Assembly (NCBI GenBank): GCA_021787035.1
Contig: JAJYMM010000236.1
Coordinates: 62,001 to 126,000, forward strand
DNA from: Actinomycetes bacterium
GTDB taxonomy: Bacteria; Actinomycetota; Acidimicrobiia; Acidimicrobiales; Palsa-688
DNA length: 64,000 nucleotides
Reading direction: 5' to 3'
A model generated the notes under the pieces. The model worked only from the letters and a program-made list of their open reading frames with translations. It ran no database searches and had not been told where the DNA came from. A program made the position numbers and the translations under genes. Below are positions 1 through 8,591 of the stretch, in pieces (the first letter of the stretch is position 1; the number at the start of each line of letters is the position of its first letter).

Positions 1-30
1 GGGTGAGGGGAGCCGGGGTGAGGGGAGCCG
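1..30. repeat. 15-bp tandem repeat, 2 copies, at window edge
   Basis: Two perfect head-to-tail copies of gggtgaggggagccg occupy the first 30 bases, and the array may continue upstream of the window. It lies just beyond the stop codon of the MTB12-like gene. It is one of many short arrays here, each with its own unit sequence. Confidence 0.85.
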
Positions 31-46
31 AGCGAGACGGATAGGC

Positions 47-568
47 CTATTTTTTGGACTTGGCGTGCCCCGTGCACACCGGTAGTTTGGTGCCCTCCAT
101 GGACAGCAGCCCGCAAAAGCTCTGTGCGCCGACCTTCCATGTGCCGCCCAGGAGGAAGGCCTCACCTTTTTGCCCCTTGAGGGCGGCTTGCCCGGCCAGG
201 TACACCGTGTAAGTAACGGCTGCCTTGACGCCAGTTACTTTCACGCTCAGCACCTTGGCTGTTGAGCTCTTGGCAAGGGAGTCAGACGACTGGCCTTGGA
301 TGACCTTGGCGAAGGCGCCGCCGTCCTGAACGAGCGCGATCTTGCGCTTCGCTGGCGTCTTGCCCGAGAAAAAGGCTTCCCAGTTGGCAATGATCTCGTC
401 CTTGGCGGACTTCGCCGAATTTCCCATGTGCTTTGTTGGCGTGTGCTTTGTGCTCGCCGATGCCGGGGCGGTCGATGCGGTGACCGTTGCGGCCCACAAA
501 CCAAACCCCGCCAGTAACGCCATGACGACCCGGGATGACCGCCTCAGCGAGCTCAAAGGATTAATCAT
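47..568 (-). CDS. Secreted MTB12-like (low molecular weight antigen) protein
   Basis: Small exported protein of 173 residues. A basic N-terminus (SLRRSSR) is followed by a hydrophobic stretch (VVMALLAGFGLWAATV) and an Ala/Ser-rich region, a classical signal peptide without an obvious lipobox Cys. The mature part has the pattern I associate with the mycobacterial MTB12/CFP-2 family: an early FFSGKTPAKRKIALVQDG segment, an alternating beta-rich middle and a final GGTWKVGAQSFCGLLS. That family is secreted and antigenic, with no known enzyme activity. I chose the ATG at 568 because GAGGGG lies 8 bases upstream; a longer frame to 613 has no comparable site. Two Cys near the C-terminus could form a disulfide. 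The family assignment comes from pattern memory only. Confidence 0.65.
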   Translation of the reverse strand: MINPLSSLRRSSRVVMALLAGFGLWAATVTASTAPASASTKHTPTKHMGNSAKSAKDEIIANWEAFFSGKTPAKRKIALVQDGGAFAKVIQGQSSDSLAKSSTAKVLSVKVTGVKAAVTYTVYLAGQAALKGQKGEAFLLGGTWKVGAQSFCGLLSMEGTKLPVCTGHAKSKK

Positions 569-652
569 GTCGTTCACCCCTCTGAAGTTGCTAGGTGCGA
601 GCCAATTTACCACGGCCTCGCGCTAAGCGTGGTCGTCGCCTACCCTTCTCGC

Positions 653-2236
653 TCAGGCGCCCGGAGGAGGGCTGTCCTGGTGGCCTTCCCTGAGGGCCGC
701 GGCAGAAATGACCGCTACGGCGAGCAGCGCGGCCCCTGAGGTCAAAAGCGCGACCTCGAGCCCGTCGCGGAAGGCGCTGTAGGCCGCATGGATGACCTTG
801 TCCTCGATCGAGCTCCCACCAGTCTTGCCGGGCGGCACTACCCCTGTCTCTATCGCGTGGATCACTATGCCAAAGAAGCTCGACGGGATTTTGAGCACCT
901 TCAGGCGGTGGACAAGGTCGCCGGTGAGGTGGGCGTTGACCAGCGCACCGAGCACGGCCGTCCCGAAGACGGCGCCGAGCTCGCGGCTCGTGTTCGTGGC
1001 GGAGGCGGCCATGCCGGAGCGCTCTGGTGGCACACGGGCGAGCGCCACCGTCGTGACCGGCACGACGCTCGTGCCGAAACCGAAGCCCGCCAGGGCGAGG
1101 GTGGCCATCAGCCAGAGCGAAGGCGTCGCCGACGAGGACAGGAGGAGCTCGGACAGCAAGATCCCGGCACCGGCGAGCACGCAGCCACCAGCCATGGACA
1201 TCCGTGGGCCTTGGAGAGCGACACGACGTCCTGCTAACCCCGCAGCTGCGACCATTGCCCCTGTCATCGGTAGGAACTCGAGTGCGACCCTGTAGGGCGA
1301 GAACCCGACGACTTCGGCCAAGTACAAGGCCGTAAAGAAGAATATGGAGAATATGCCGAAGAACAGCACGAAGACCACTGCGAGGGAAGAGGAGAACGCT
1401 GCGTCTCGGAAGTAGGCGACGTCAAGTACGGGGGCGCGGGCGGCGCGCTCGACGCTCGTGAAGCCCACGAGGGCGAGCACGCCGACAACGAACAGCACGA
1501 TCACGACGGGCGCTCGGTAGCCGTCGATCTCCCCCTGGATGATCGCGAACGTCAAGGCGCCTAGACCGACTGCGCCGGTGAGGAACCCGCCGAAGTCCAG
1601 CGCGGCTGCCTGCGGGTCCGAGCTCTCGGGTACGGCGAGGGCTGCGAGAGCGATAACGGCGATAGCGGCCCCGGCGTTGAACCAGAAGATCGCCCGCCAA
1701 GTGCCGATCCCTACTAATGCCCCCCCGATCACCGGCCCGAGCGCGAGGGCGAGCCCGGACACGGCTGTCCATGCGCCCAGGGCGCGCGTCCGTTCCTCTG
1801 GGTCTGGGTAGAGGTGACGGATGACAGATAGCGTCCCTGGCTCAGACGCCGCCGCACCGACGCCCATGACGACGCGCCCTGCGATCAACATGTCTGGGCT
1901 CGACGCGAGCGCACCGAGGATCGAGCCCGCCGCAAAAACCAGTAGCCCGCCGAGCATGAGACGTTTCCGACCGAAGCGGTCGGAGAGGGTCCCCGCCAGC
2001 ATCATGAGGCCGGCAAAGGTGAGCGCATAGCCGTTGACCGTCCACTGCAGTTGGGTCACTCCCGCGTGGAGCCCACTTTGTACGTCTGCCAGCGCCACGC
2101 TCACGACAGTGGTGTCCAAAAACGTAAGGAACAGGACCGCGCAGACGGCCGCGAGCGCGACGCGGTCGTCTATTCCATGTGCCTGTCCAGGTCCCTGTGG
2201 CGCGTCCAAGATTCGCTTACACCTTCCCGAAGACAA
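653..2236 (-). CDS. MFS drug exporter, DHA2 (EmrB/QacA) family, 14 TM
   Basis: Proton-driven efflux permease of about 527 residues, the usual DHA2 length with 14 membrane segments. Motif D1 (LDTTVVSVAL) is in TM1, motif A (GTLSDRFGRKRLMLGG) in the TM2-TM3 loop, and motif C (SGLALALGPVIGGALV) in TM5, the signature of antiporters. The substrate cannot be predicted. The start is uncertain: the frame opens at a TTG (2236), and a second in-frame TTG at 2209 lies about 12 bases after GGGAAGG. It stands alone on the minus strand, and the 430 bases upstream carry no gene. It is one of three DHA2 exporters in the first 23 kb. Confidence 0.88.
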   Translation of the reverse strand: MSSGRCKRILDAPQGPGQAHGIDDRVALAAVCAVLFLTFLDTTVVSVALADVQSGLHAGVTQLQWTVNGYALTFAGLMMLAGTLSDRFGRKRLMLGGLLVFAAGSILGALASSPDMLIAGRVVMGVGAAASEPGTLSVIRHLYPDPEERTRALGAWTAVSGLALALGPVIGGALVGIGTWRAIFWFNAGAAIAVIALAALAVPESSDPQAAALDFGGFLTGAVGLGALTFAIIQGEIDGYRAPVVIVLFVVGVLALVGFTSVERAARAPVLDVAYFRDAAFSSSLAVVFVLFFGIFSIFFFTALYLAEVVGFSPYRVALEFLPMTGAMVAAAGLAGRRVALQGPRMSMAGGCVLAGAGILLSELLLSSSATPSLWLMATLALAGFGFGTSVVPVTTVALARVPPERSGMAASATNTSRELGAVFGTAVLGALVNAHLTGDLVHRLKVLKIPSSFFGIVIHAIETGVVPPGKTGGSSIEDKVIHAAYSAFRDGLEVALLTSGAALLAVAVISAAALREGHQDSPPPGA

Positions 2237-2665
2237 GTCAGTTCTAGCAGTTCCCTGGCGTTGTAATGTGGTGAGCCGAGCGAAGGGGTGCCTTCGATGC
2301 CGAGAGGAGGCACATCAATGACTGTATTGGCAAGTGACCACATCGAAGTGCCAGGCCGGAGGCCGACGCGGCTTTGTTGCGCGTGGAGGGCCTCAAGGTG
2401 AGAGGTGCAGGTGTGCCTCGCCTAGTTTGTTGGCCCAAGGGGAGCTGGGAGCGCTCGAGTGCCGGGTTCGAAGCGGTACTGGTGCGCCACGCAACGTCGT
2501 CGGACGCGTGACGTTCGCCTTGAGGAAACTGAGCGCTTGCGGCGTGGAACCGCATGCCGCCCAACAGCGTTCAAATCAGCGTGGCAATTGGCTTTCCATC
2601 GCCCAAAGGCCGCTCGGGTTTTACTGCGGCTGACGAGCGCGTGACGCTGTAGGACCTGTCTAACC
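2237..2665. other. Gene-free spacer between divergent genes
   Basis: About 430 bases between the MFS gene (minus) and the acyltransferase (plus). Short open frames exist on both strands, but none has a good ribosome binding site or recognisable protein. I see no tRNA, hairpin terminator or tandem array. It probably holds the two divergent promoters, which I could not place with confidence. Confidence 0.5.
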
Positions 2666-5338
2666 GTGCCTGAGCCACTCGGTCGCGCCCAGCGCTACAT
2701 GCCTGGCCTCGATGGTGTCCGCGCGCTCGCAGTGGCGGCGGTAATCGGCTATCACCTGGGCGTCTCATGGCTGCCGGGCGGGTTGCTCGGTGTCGGCGTG
2801 TTCTTCACCTTGAGCGGCTACCTGATTACGGATCTCCTCCTCTCCTCCTGGGAGTCATCGGGAGGGCTGCGGCTCAAGTCGTTTTGGGCGAGGAGGGCGA
2901 GGCGGCTCCTGCCCGCGTTGTTTGTCATGCTCGCGGTGGTGGCTACGTGGGCGGCCGTGGCCGAGCCTTCGCGGCTCGGGCAACTTCGAGGGGAAGTGCT
3001 GGCGGCCATGCTCTATGTGAGCAACTGGTGGTCCGCGCTGGCGCACGTGTCCTACTTCGCGAGGTTCGGGCCGCCTTCGCCGCTCGGCAACCTTTGGTCG
3101 CTCGCGATCGAGGAGCAGTTTTACCTCATCTGGCCGTGGCTGTTGTGGCTCGGCCTCATCTGGGTCGGGCGCCGCCGCCGGGCCGTGCGGGGCCCAAAAA
3201 AACAACGTGCGCTCGACCTCGTGGCAGAGCAGCCCTATCCGGAGGAAGCCGATCTCCCGGCGCTCGAATTGGCTTTCGCAGATGCAGGTGGAGCTGAGGC
3301 TGGCTTCAGGCTCCTCGGCCCCGCGCTGCGTGGTAACGGCCGAGCCTTACGTGTCGGAGGGCCGGTCGGCGGTCCGGTCGAGCCCTGTGCCGACGGTGGC
3401 CGCGTCCCCCCCGAGGAGGCCGCAGGGCTCCCGGGAGAAGGCTTCGCGGGTGCCGATCTCCTTGCGCTCGGCAACCTTCTGTCCGGCCGGGTAGCCAAGG
3501 GCACCGCACTGACCCCTAGGCCATCGGGGCCACAGAGGGCCTCAGGTGGAGGTTCTAGCCGGCCTGCGGCGCGTTGGCACATCTGGCCCCTTGCCGTCGT
3601 CACGCTCGTGCTCGCGCTGGCTTCTGCCATCGAGATGGCGTTCATGTACCATCCGACCTTCGACCCCTCGCGCATTTACGACGGTACCGACACGCGGGCC
3701 TTTGCCCTCTTGATCGGGGCTGCACTCGCCATGGTCTGGCCGAGCAACGGCCTGCAGACGCACGTGAGCCCAAGCGCGCGGCGTGCCCTCGACGTCCTCG
3801 GGGCGGCCGGGCTCGTCGTGGCAGGCTTGCTCATTTGCCTGGTCGGCCAGTACTCGGGCTTCCTCTACCGGGGTGGAATGGTCCTCTTGTCGCTGGCCGC
3901 CACGGCGGTCGTGGCGTCTGCAGCCCACCCTGCCAGCCGTTTCGGGCGTGTACTCGGAGTGCGGCCGCTCCGATGGCTCGGCGTGCGCTCATACGCCATT
4001 TACCTGTGGCACTACCCGATCATCGTGCTCACGACGCCGACGAGCACCGGGGGTTTCGCTTTTTGGCGGGCGTTGCTCCAAGTCGCGGCGACACTCGTCG
4101 TCGCGGAGCTCTCATGGCGCTTCATCGAGTCCCCGGTTCGCAACGGCGCCCTCGGCCGCCTCTGGTCAGAGCTGCGGCTGTCACCGCGCGGCTGGAGGAG
4201 ATGGGCCACTACGCAACGCCGCCGCTGGGCGGCGGTCGGGGCACCCGCTGTCGTCGTGCTCGCTGTCCTCGCCCTGGCCGGCGCCCTCCCCGGCGCCGGC
4301 GCTTCGAGCTCGGCGCCGGGCCGCCTCGCTTCGGGTGCCGGTGCGGGAGGTGCCGGTTCGGGAGGTGCCGGTTCGGGAGGTGCCGGTGCGGGAGGTGCCG
4401 GTGCGGGAGCTGGCCCTGTCCCCGCGAGCGCTCGGGCGTCCACGGTGGCCGCTCGGGGGTCCGCTGAGCGCCCCAGGAAGGCAAGGGCCAGCGGCGCTAC
4501 CAGCGGTGCAGCGGGCAAGACCAGGCACCACGCCTCGCATGGCCACGCTAAGAGCACCCCCTCCACGAGTGCTTCGGCCCCGCACTCTACTTCCGGGCCT
4601 CACGGGGCGAAGGGGCACAGTGCCACCAGCACGACACCGCCTAGGACACAGGCGCCGACCGCCGCTCAGCCCCTGCGCACGTCGTGCAAGCAGGTCGTCG
4701 ACATAGGTGACTCCACCTCGGAGAGCCTGATCTCCTCGAACTACCTCCCAGACCCTGCCCAGAGGCTCGGCGCACAGTACTCGCGAGTGGGCGTCGGGCG
4801 GTCGATCATGCGCATCGTCGGCGGTACGTCGATCGTCGAGACGCTCCCGGGGACCGAGAACGCCTACCAGATGGCACAAACGCTTGTTCGTCAGGGGTAC
4901 CGCGGTTGTTGGGTGCTTGCCCTTGGGACTAATGACGCCGCGGACGTCTTCGTCGGCTCCAACGTGGGCCTGCGCGCGCGGGTGAAAGAGATGATGTCCC
5001 TGATCGGCGACCAGCCGGTGATGTGGGTCAACACGGTCACGCTCGTCTCCATCGGGCCCTACGCCGAGGCCAACATGCGCCGTTGGAACCAAGCGGTCTC
5101 GTCTGCTTGCCCCCGCTACCCGGACATGGCGGTGTTCAACTGGGCAGGCGTGGCGCAGCGCTCCTGGTTCATCCCCGACGGCATCCACTACAGCTCGGAG
5201 GGGTCCGCGAAGCGTGCGGCGGCCATCGCTGACGCCCTAGCAACAGCGTTCCCCGCCGGCGATCCGAGCGGCCGGAGAGCCGGGGCTTGCACGGTCGAAG
5301 CCTCGCCTCGCTGGAACTTGCCCAACTTCCACTACTAG
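2666..5338 (+). CDS. OatA/OafB-like acyltransferase-3 membrane protein with C-terminal SGNH domain
   Basis: Cell-surface O-acyltransferase of 890 residues. The N-terminal acyltransferase-3 membrane domain starts at LDGVRALAV and contains LWSLAIEEQFYLIWP; the extracytoplasmic C-terminal SGNH domain has GDSTSES (about residue 681, nucleophile Ser), GTND (about 754) and DGIHYSS (about 838). Proteins of this design move acyl groups across the membrane onto peptidoglycan or other surface glycans; the acceptor here is unknown. Two oddities: a charged, low-complexity insertion at about residues 170-300 splits the membrane domain, and the linker before the SGNH domain carries five copies of a Gly/Ala pentapeptide (residues 557-581) and a long Ala/Ser/Thr/His-rich stretch. 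The start is a GTG; an ATG at 2699 is the alternative. Confidence 0.87.
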   Translation: MPEPLGRAQRYMPGLDGVRALAVAAVIGYHLGVSWLPGGLLGVGVFFTLSGYLITDLLLSSWESSGGLRLKSFWARRARRLLPALFVMLAVVATWAAVAEPSRLGQLRGEVLAAMLYVSNWWSALAHVSYFARFGPPSPLGNLWSLAIEEQFYLIWPWLLWLGLIWVGRRRRAVRGPKKQRALDLVAEQPYPEEADLPALELAFADAGGAEAGFRLLGPALRGNGRALRVGGPVGGPVEPCADGGRVPPEEAAGLPGEGFAGADLLALGNLLSGRVAKGTALTPRPSGPQRASGGGSSRPAARWHIWPLAVVTLVLALASAIEMAFMYHPTFDPSRIYDGTDTRAFALLIGAALAMVWPSNGLQTHVSPSARRALDVLGAAGLVVAGLLICLVGQYSGFLYRGGMVLLSLAATAVVASAAHPASRFGRVLGVRPLRWLGVRSYAIYLWHYPIIVLTTPTSTGGFAFWRALLQVAATLVVAELSWRFIESPVRNGALGRLWSELRLSPRGWRRWATTQRRRWAAVGAPAVVVLAVLALAGALPGAGASSSAPGRLASGAGAGGAGSGGAGSGGAGAGGAGAGAGPVPASARASTVAARGSAERPRKARASGATSGAAGKTRHHASHGHAKSTPSTSASAPHSTSGPHGAKGHSATSTTPPRTQAPTAAQPLRTSCKQVVDIGDSTSESLISSNYLPDPAQRLGAQYSRVGVGRSIMRIVGGTSIVETLPGTENAYQMAQTLVRQGYRGCWVLALGTNDAADVFVGSNVGLRARVKEMMSLIGDQPVMWVNTVTLVSIGPYAEANMRRWNQAVSSACPRYPDMAVFNWAGVAQRSWFIPDGIHYSSEGSAKRAAAIADALATAFPAGDPSGRRAGACTVEASPRWNLPNFHY
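4336..4410 (+). repeat. 15-bp tandem array, 5 copies, in acyltransferase linker
   Basis: Five copies of tgccggtgcgggagg with single-base variants (gcg/tcg) encode a Gly-Ala-rich pentapeptide repeat in the linker between the membrane and SGNH domains. Confidence 0.9.
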
Positions 5339-5354
5339 CCAACTTCCACTACTG
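5323..5354. repeat. 17-bp duplication spanning the acyltransferase stop codon
   Basis: caacttccactacta at 5323 recurs as caacttccactactg at 5340, a 17-bp period. The first copy contains the gene's TAG stop. A more diverged third copy (gacttctgccactgg) follows. The period is not a multiple of three, which is tolerated because the duplicated part is beyond the stop. Confidence 0.8.
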
Positions 5355-5400
5355 GCCGACTTCTGCCACTGGCCAAGTCCAGCTACTTGCCGGTGCCGGC

Positions 5401-6546
5401 CTAGGTCTTGGGCAGGCGGAACTGGTGTTTTGGCGCGAAGGGTGTCCCCGGCCCGGCACGGAAGCCGACCCCGAGGTGGGCGAAGCTACGAGGTGACGAG
5501 ATGTGGAAGCCCTCCGGGCCGCGCCAGTTCTCGAGCGATACGTTCTCTCCGTAGAAGTTGACGTCGTCTGCGTCGATGCGGATGGCGTTTAGCCCAGACG
5601 CGGCGACCCGCAGGTTGGAGGCCTGGACCATGGCGTAGCTGGACACGGCCTCGACCCAGATGCCGTGGCCGGCGGGGGTGTTGGCGCCGCCAGGGGACTG
5701 GATGGTCACATTTGCCATCTGGAGCGTCGCAGCCATACCGGGCTGCCCTGGCGCAGCCATGTGCACCCCTGTTATACACCCGTCGAAGTCGGCGTTGAAG
5801 AGGTGGACCTTGTGCGGTGTGCCCGCCTGCGAGCTGCCGAGGCTGAGCCCTTTGTTGTAGTTGTAGGCGAAGATGTTTGACAGGTGCGGGTTGTCCGAGC
5901 GCATCAGCCAGATCGCTGTACCGTTGGCGAGCTGCCACTGTGCCGGAGGCCGGCTGCCAGGCTGCCAATAGGGCCAGAAGTGAACGGTGTCGATGTAGTT
6001 GCTGTCCTGCGACCTGTCGATCAGGATGCCGTAGGCGACCGGCTGGCCGAAGATCCGCCGCAAGGTTGCCTGGGCACCTCCGTCAAGGTAGATCCCCCCG
6101 TAGGGGTTGTAGAGGAAGATGTCTTCGAGGAGGGCATTGTTGCCTGTCACCCTGAGCACCGGCTGGGCGGGGGCTGGTGGCCCCTCGGTGTTCTGGTCGG
6201 GTACGTTGAAGCCGAGGTTACGGACAGACGCGCCGCTCCCGGCCGCCGTCACCGCGCTCCATTCGGCCCCGGCAGGAGCGAGCAACCAGGTGCCTGCAAA
6301 GACGTTGACCTGGGAGCCAGGGGTGTTCCAGCCGGAACCAACAAGGGCGACGCCGGGCGGCAGGGTGAGCCCTGACGAGAGGCGGTAGCGGCCCGCTGGC
6401 AAGAAGACCGTGTTGCCCGTTGGCGCCTGGGCCGGCGCTGCCGCTTCAATCGCCCGTGCGATCGCCGCTGTGTCGTCGGCGGTCCCGTCGCCAACCGCCC
6501 CGAAGTCCACCACGTTTACAAATGGGCTCGTACCCTGAACACCCAC
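5401..6546 (-). CDS. Right-handed beta-helix protein (pectate lyase superfamily 3-like)
   Basis: Protein of 381 residues beginning with the typical strand FVNVVDFGAVGDGTADDTAAIARAI and NTVFLPAGRYRLSSGLTLPPGVALVGSG, the entry segment of the pectate-lyase-3/GH28-type beta-helix fold. The rest is Asn/Gly-rich coil repeats ending near FAPKHQFRLPK. Such domains bind or cleave polysaccharides, but no catalytic residues can be assigned safely. There is no evident signal peptide. I chose GTG 6546 because GGAGGAGG lies 5 bases upstream; the longer frame to 6702 lacks such a site and its extra residues are low complexity. It is convergent with the acyltransferase. Confidence 0.75.
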   Translation of the reverse strand: MGVQGTSPFVNVVDFGAVGDGTADDTAAIARAIEAAAPAQAPTGNTVFLPAGRYRLSSGLTLPPGVALVGSGWNTPGSQVNVFAGTWLLAPAGAEWSAVTAAGSGASVRNLGFNVPDQNTEGPPAPAQPVLRVTGNNALLEDIFLYNPYGGIYLDGGAQATLRRIFGQPVAYGILIDRSQDSNYIDTVHFWPYWQPGSRPPAQWQLANGTAIWLMRSDNPHLSNIFAYNYNKGLSLGSSQAGTPHKVHLFNADFDGCITGVHMAAPGQPGMAATLQMANVTIQSPGGANTPAGHGIWVEAVSSYAMVQASNLRVAASGLNAIRIDADDVNFYGENVSLENWRGPEGFHISSPRSFAHLGVGFRAGPGTPFAPKHQFRLPKT

Positions 6547-6946
6547 CGCTACCTCCTCCGCCTGCCGCTGGGTCTCGTCGGTCCTTTTGCTACTCGAACA
6601 TAGCGTCCCTCGCTGCCTACGCAGGTTGCGCCCGGGGCGCGCGGTCAAAGTGCCAAGTCCCCGCCCTGGCTGCAGAGGGGCGACCGGAGACGGCTCCTTC
6701 ATCCCCCTGGCGAGTGAGGGGCGCCATCACCACGTGGGCTCTGTCGGCGAGGCATTTCACCCCAATATTCACGGAAAGCGCTTCCTTTGGCCAGTGTGAA
6801 GAGTATGTACGGCTAAATAACAAGCGCGTAATTATCTGGCTCAAATGCTTTCTTGCTCAGGACCGGGTATTGTGGGCAAGCAAATAGGGACCAAGGGCCC
6901 TAAGAGTACAGGTGCAGCTAATGTAACGTTTTAGGCGGGAGGAGGA
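6547..6946. other. Gene-free spacer with AT-rich patch
   Basis: About 400 bases between divergent genes. The part from about 6790 to 6935 is visibly richer in A and T than its surroundings (many TAA, AAT and TTT steps) and probably contains the promoter of the small gene that follows. I see no RNA gene, repeat array or convincing reading frame. Confidence 0.45.
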
Positions 6947-7147
6947 GTGGACATCGATTACATGCGCTACCAGCTTCGTCGTCTCGCGGAGGCGAGGCTG
7001 CAGCCTGGGGGGCTAAGTAGGGGCGAGCTTTCGCTTTATGAGCAACTGTGCGCGCTGGAACAGTCCATGTTGGCCACCGAAAGCCATGTCCCCGAGTTAT
7101 GCGGGGAAGGGGTGCTCGAGTATGCCGTGAGGGTCAGGGCAATATGA
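6947..7147 (+). CDS. Small conserved-looking protein of unknown function (66 aa)
   Basis: Short frame that I consider real because the GTG start directly follows a very purine-rich GGGAGGAGGA (6937-6946) downstream of an AT-rich patch. The product is a soluble, charged, Leu-rich helical protein (MRYQLRRLAEARLQPGGLS, then LYEQLCALEQSML). No domain is recognised. An in-frame ATG at 6962 is an alternative start but is too far from the ribosome binding site. It is a single gene, with the HAD phosphatase 140 bases downstream on the same strand. Confidence 0.5.
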   Translation: MDIDYMRYQLRRLAEARLQPGGLSRGELSLYEQLCALEQSMLATESHVPELCGEGVLEYAVRVRAI

Positions 7148-7287
7148 GCCCGATATCTCATAGTGAAGTTGCGGTTTGCACCAAAGTCTCGTAGGTCCGG
7201 GCGTCCACGCAGGTCCGGGACCCTGCTCGCCGCCTTCCGACCGAGATCGGCGCCCAAAGCCCCGGCGCCCGGCTATCGTCTGGTCTT

Positions 7288-8001
7288 GTGGCTGGGGCCG
7301 GCGACATCGGCAGCGGACCTTTTGAAGTACCGCCCCCGGCGTTCCTCTTCGATCTCGACGGGACGTTGATCGACTCGGTTTACCAGCACGTAACCGCATG
7401 GCAGGAGGCTCTCGATGCCTGCGGCATCACCCTTTCCGTGTGGCGGATCCACCGGCGGATAGGTATGAGCGGAGGACTGTTCCTAAATGCTCTACAGCGC
7501 GAGACGGCCCAGGATCTGGACGCCGCCACGCTCGCAAGGCTCACAGCCTTGCACCGGGAGGGCTACCTACGGCGGGTGGAGAGCGTCGCGCCCCTTCCTG
7601 GCGCCCGAGAGCTCCTCGCCTCCCTGGCCGACCTCGGCGTGCCGTTCGCCGTGGCCACGAGCGGGGGTGAGGCCGTCGCAGGAGCTGGTCTGGCGCTGCT
7701 CGGGCTCGGACCAGAGGTGCCCATTGTCACCCGTGACCAGGTGAGGCGCGCCAAGCCCGACCCGGACTTGTTCCTTGCGGCCGCGAAGAGCCTCGGGGTC
7801 GTCCCGGCGCGCAGTTTTGTAGTGGGTGACAGCGTCTGGGACCTGCTTGCGGCCCAACGTGCCGGGTCGCTCGGGATCGGGTTGCTCTCTGGCGGCTACG
7901 GGCTCGAGGAGCTGCAAGCTGCCGGGGCGTACCGCGTCTACGACGACCCGGCCGACCTGATGGCCCACCTGGAGGAAGTCGGTGTTCGCCCGCCGAGCTG
8001 A
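7288..8001 (+). CDS. HAD-superfamily phosphatase (beta-phosphoglucomutase/phosphoglycolate phosphatase type)
   Basis: Mg-dependent phosphohydrolase or phosphomutase of 237 residues. Motif I is FLFDLDGTLIDS (nucleophile and acid Asp), motif II is the Ser of VATSG, motif III the Lys of RRAKPDPDL, and motif IV GDSVWD. The helical cap after motif I is of the C1 subfamily IA kind. The substrate cannot be deduced. The GTG start lies 9 bases after TATCGT and lacks a ribosome binding site, so the mRNA may be nearly leaderless (inference). About 15 residues precede motif I, so the true start could be slightly further in. Confidence 0.85.
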   Translation: MAGAGDIGSGPFEVPPPAFLFDLDGTLIDSVYQHVTAWQEALDACGITLSVWRIHRRIGMSGGLFLNALQRETAQDLDAATLARLTALHREGYLRRVESVAPLPGARELLASLADLGVPFAVATSGGEAVAGAGLALLGLGPEVPIVTRDQVRRAKPDPDLFLAAAKSLGVVPARSFVVGDSVWDLLAAQRAGSLGIGLLSGGYGLEELQAAGAYRVYDDPADLMAHLEEVGVRPPS

Positions 8002-8024
8002 CGCCCGGCCAAGTAGGCGGGGTT

Positions 8025-8591
8025 TCAGCCGCTCAGCGTCCGGAAGTCTCCATGGTGCCATGCAAGGGCCTTTCCCGCCCGCCCTACCTGGACTTCTTCG
8101 ATCACCGCTTCGATCATGAGCGACCAGCCGAAGGCCCTGGCGGCGTAGCTCCGGCAAAGTGCCCGGTCGGGAACCGCCTCGAGCAGCGGCCCATGCGGCG
8201 AAGAGGTGGTCGCGAGCGACTGCTCTGGAGCCGGGAGCGCGCCGGCGAAGTGCTGAGCCAGGCGCCGGTGGCTGTCACCAAGCACGTGGACGACAAAAGG
8301 CGTGCCGGGTTTCTCGAGCGAGCCGGCAAGGTCGGAGAGCGGTGAGAGCAGGCCTGCGAGGACGCCGGGATCTCCCTGGGCGACGAGGACCGAAGATACG
8401 GTGAGGCCGACCGGTTGGTGACCCCCCGTCACTTCTGAAAGCCAGACGGTGACGGGGAGGACCAGGTGCCCGCGAAGGCGCCGCACGGGGTCGCGGTCCG
8501 CCTGGTCGTCTGCCCACGGGTCGCCGTAACGGAGGGATGCACCGCCGTCGGAGGCGCCCTCGTCGCCAGCCTTGCGGTCGCGTAGGCCCAT
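8025..8591 (-). CDS. Flavin reductase-like (FMN-binding split barrel) protein
   Basis: Protein of 188 residues matching the flavin-reductase-like fold: LVLPVTVWLSEVTGGHQPVGLTVSSVLVAQGDP (FMN-binding strand-loop) followed by FVVHVLGDSHRRLAQHFAG. Such proteins reduce FMN with NAD(P)H or bind flavin for a partner monooxygenase. The ATG at 8591 overlaps the TGA of the upstream gene (TGATG), so the two are probably translated together. A longer frame to 8699 runs inside the upstream gene and looks like an artefact. A partner oxygenase is not visible nearby. Confidence 0.75.
   Translation of the reverse strand: MGLRDRKAGDEGASDGGASLRYGDPWADDQADRDPVRRLRGHLVLPVTVWLSEVTGGHQPVGLTVSSVLVAQGDPGVLAGLLSPLSDLAGSLEKPGTPFVVHVLGDSHRRLAQHFAGALPAPEQSLATTSSPHGPLLEAVPDRALCRSYAARAFGWSLMIEAVIEEVQVGRAGKALAWHHGDFRTLSG

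Noticed and set aside
2400-2485. tRNA-like segment (gggttcgaagc and a following gcgcca)
   Set aside because: The arms flanking the T-loop-like sequence do not pair and no acceptor or anticodon stem can be drawn.
5401-6546. Phage tail-spike or prophage remnant (beta-helix protein)
   Set aside because: No integrase, capsid, tail or lysis genes and no attachment-like repeats are nearby; beta-helix domains are also common in chromosomal proteins.
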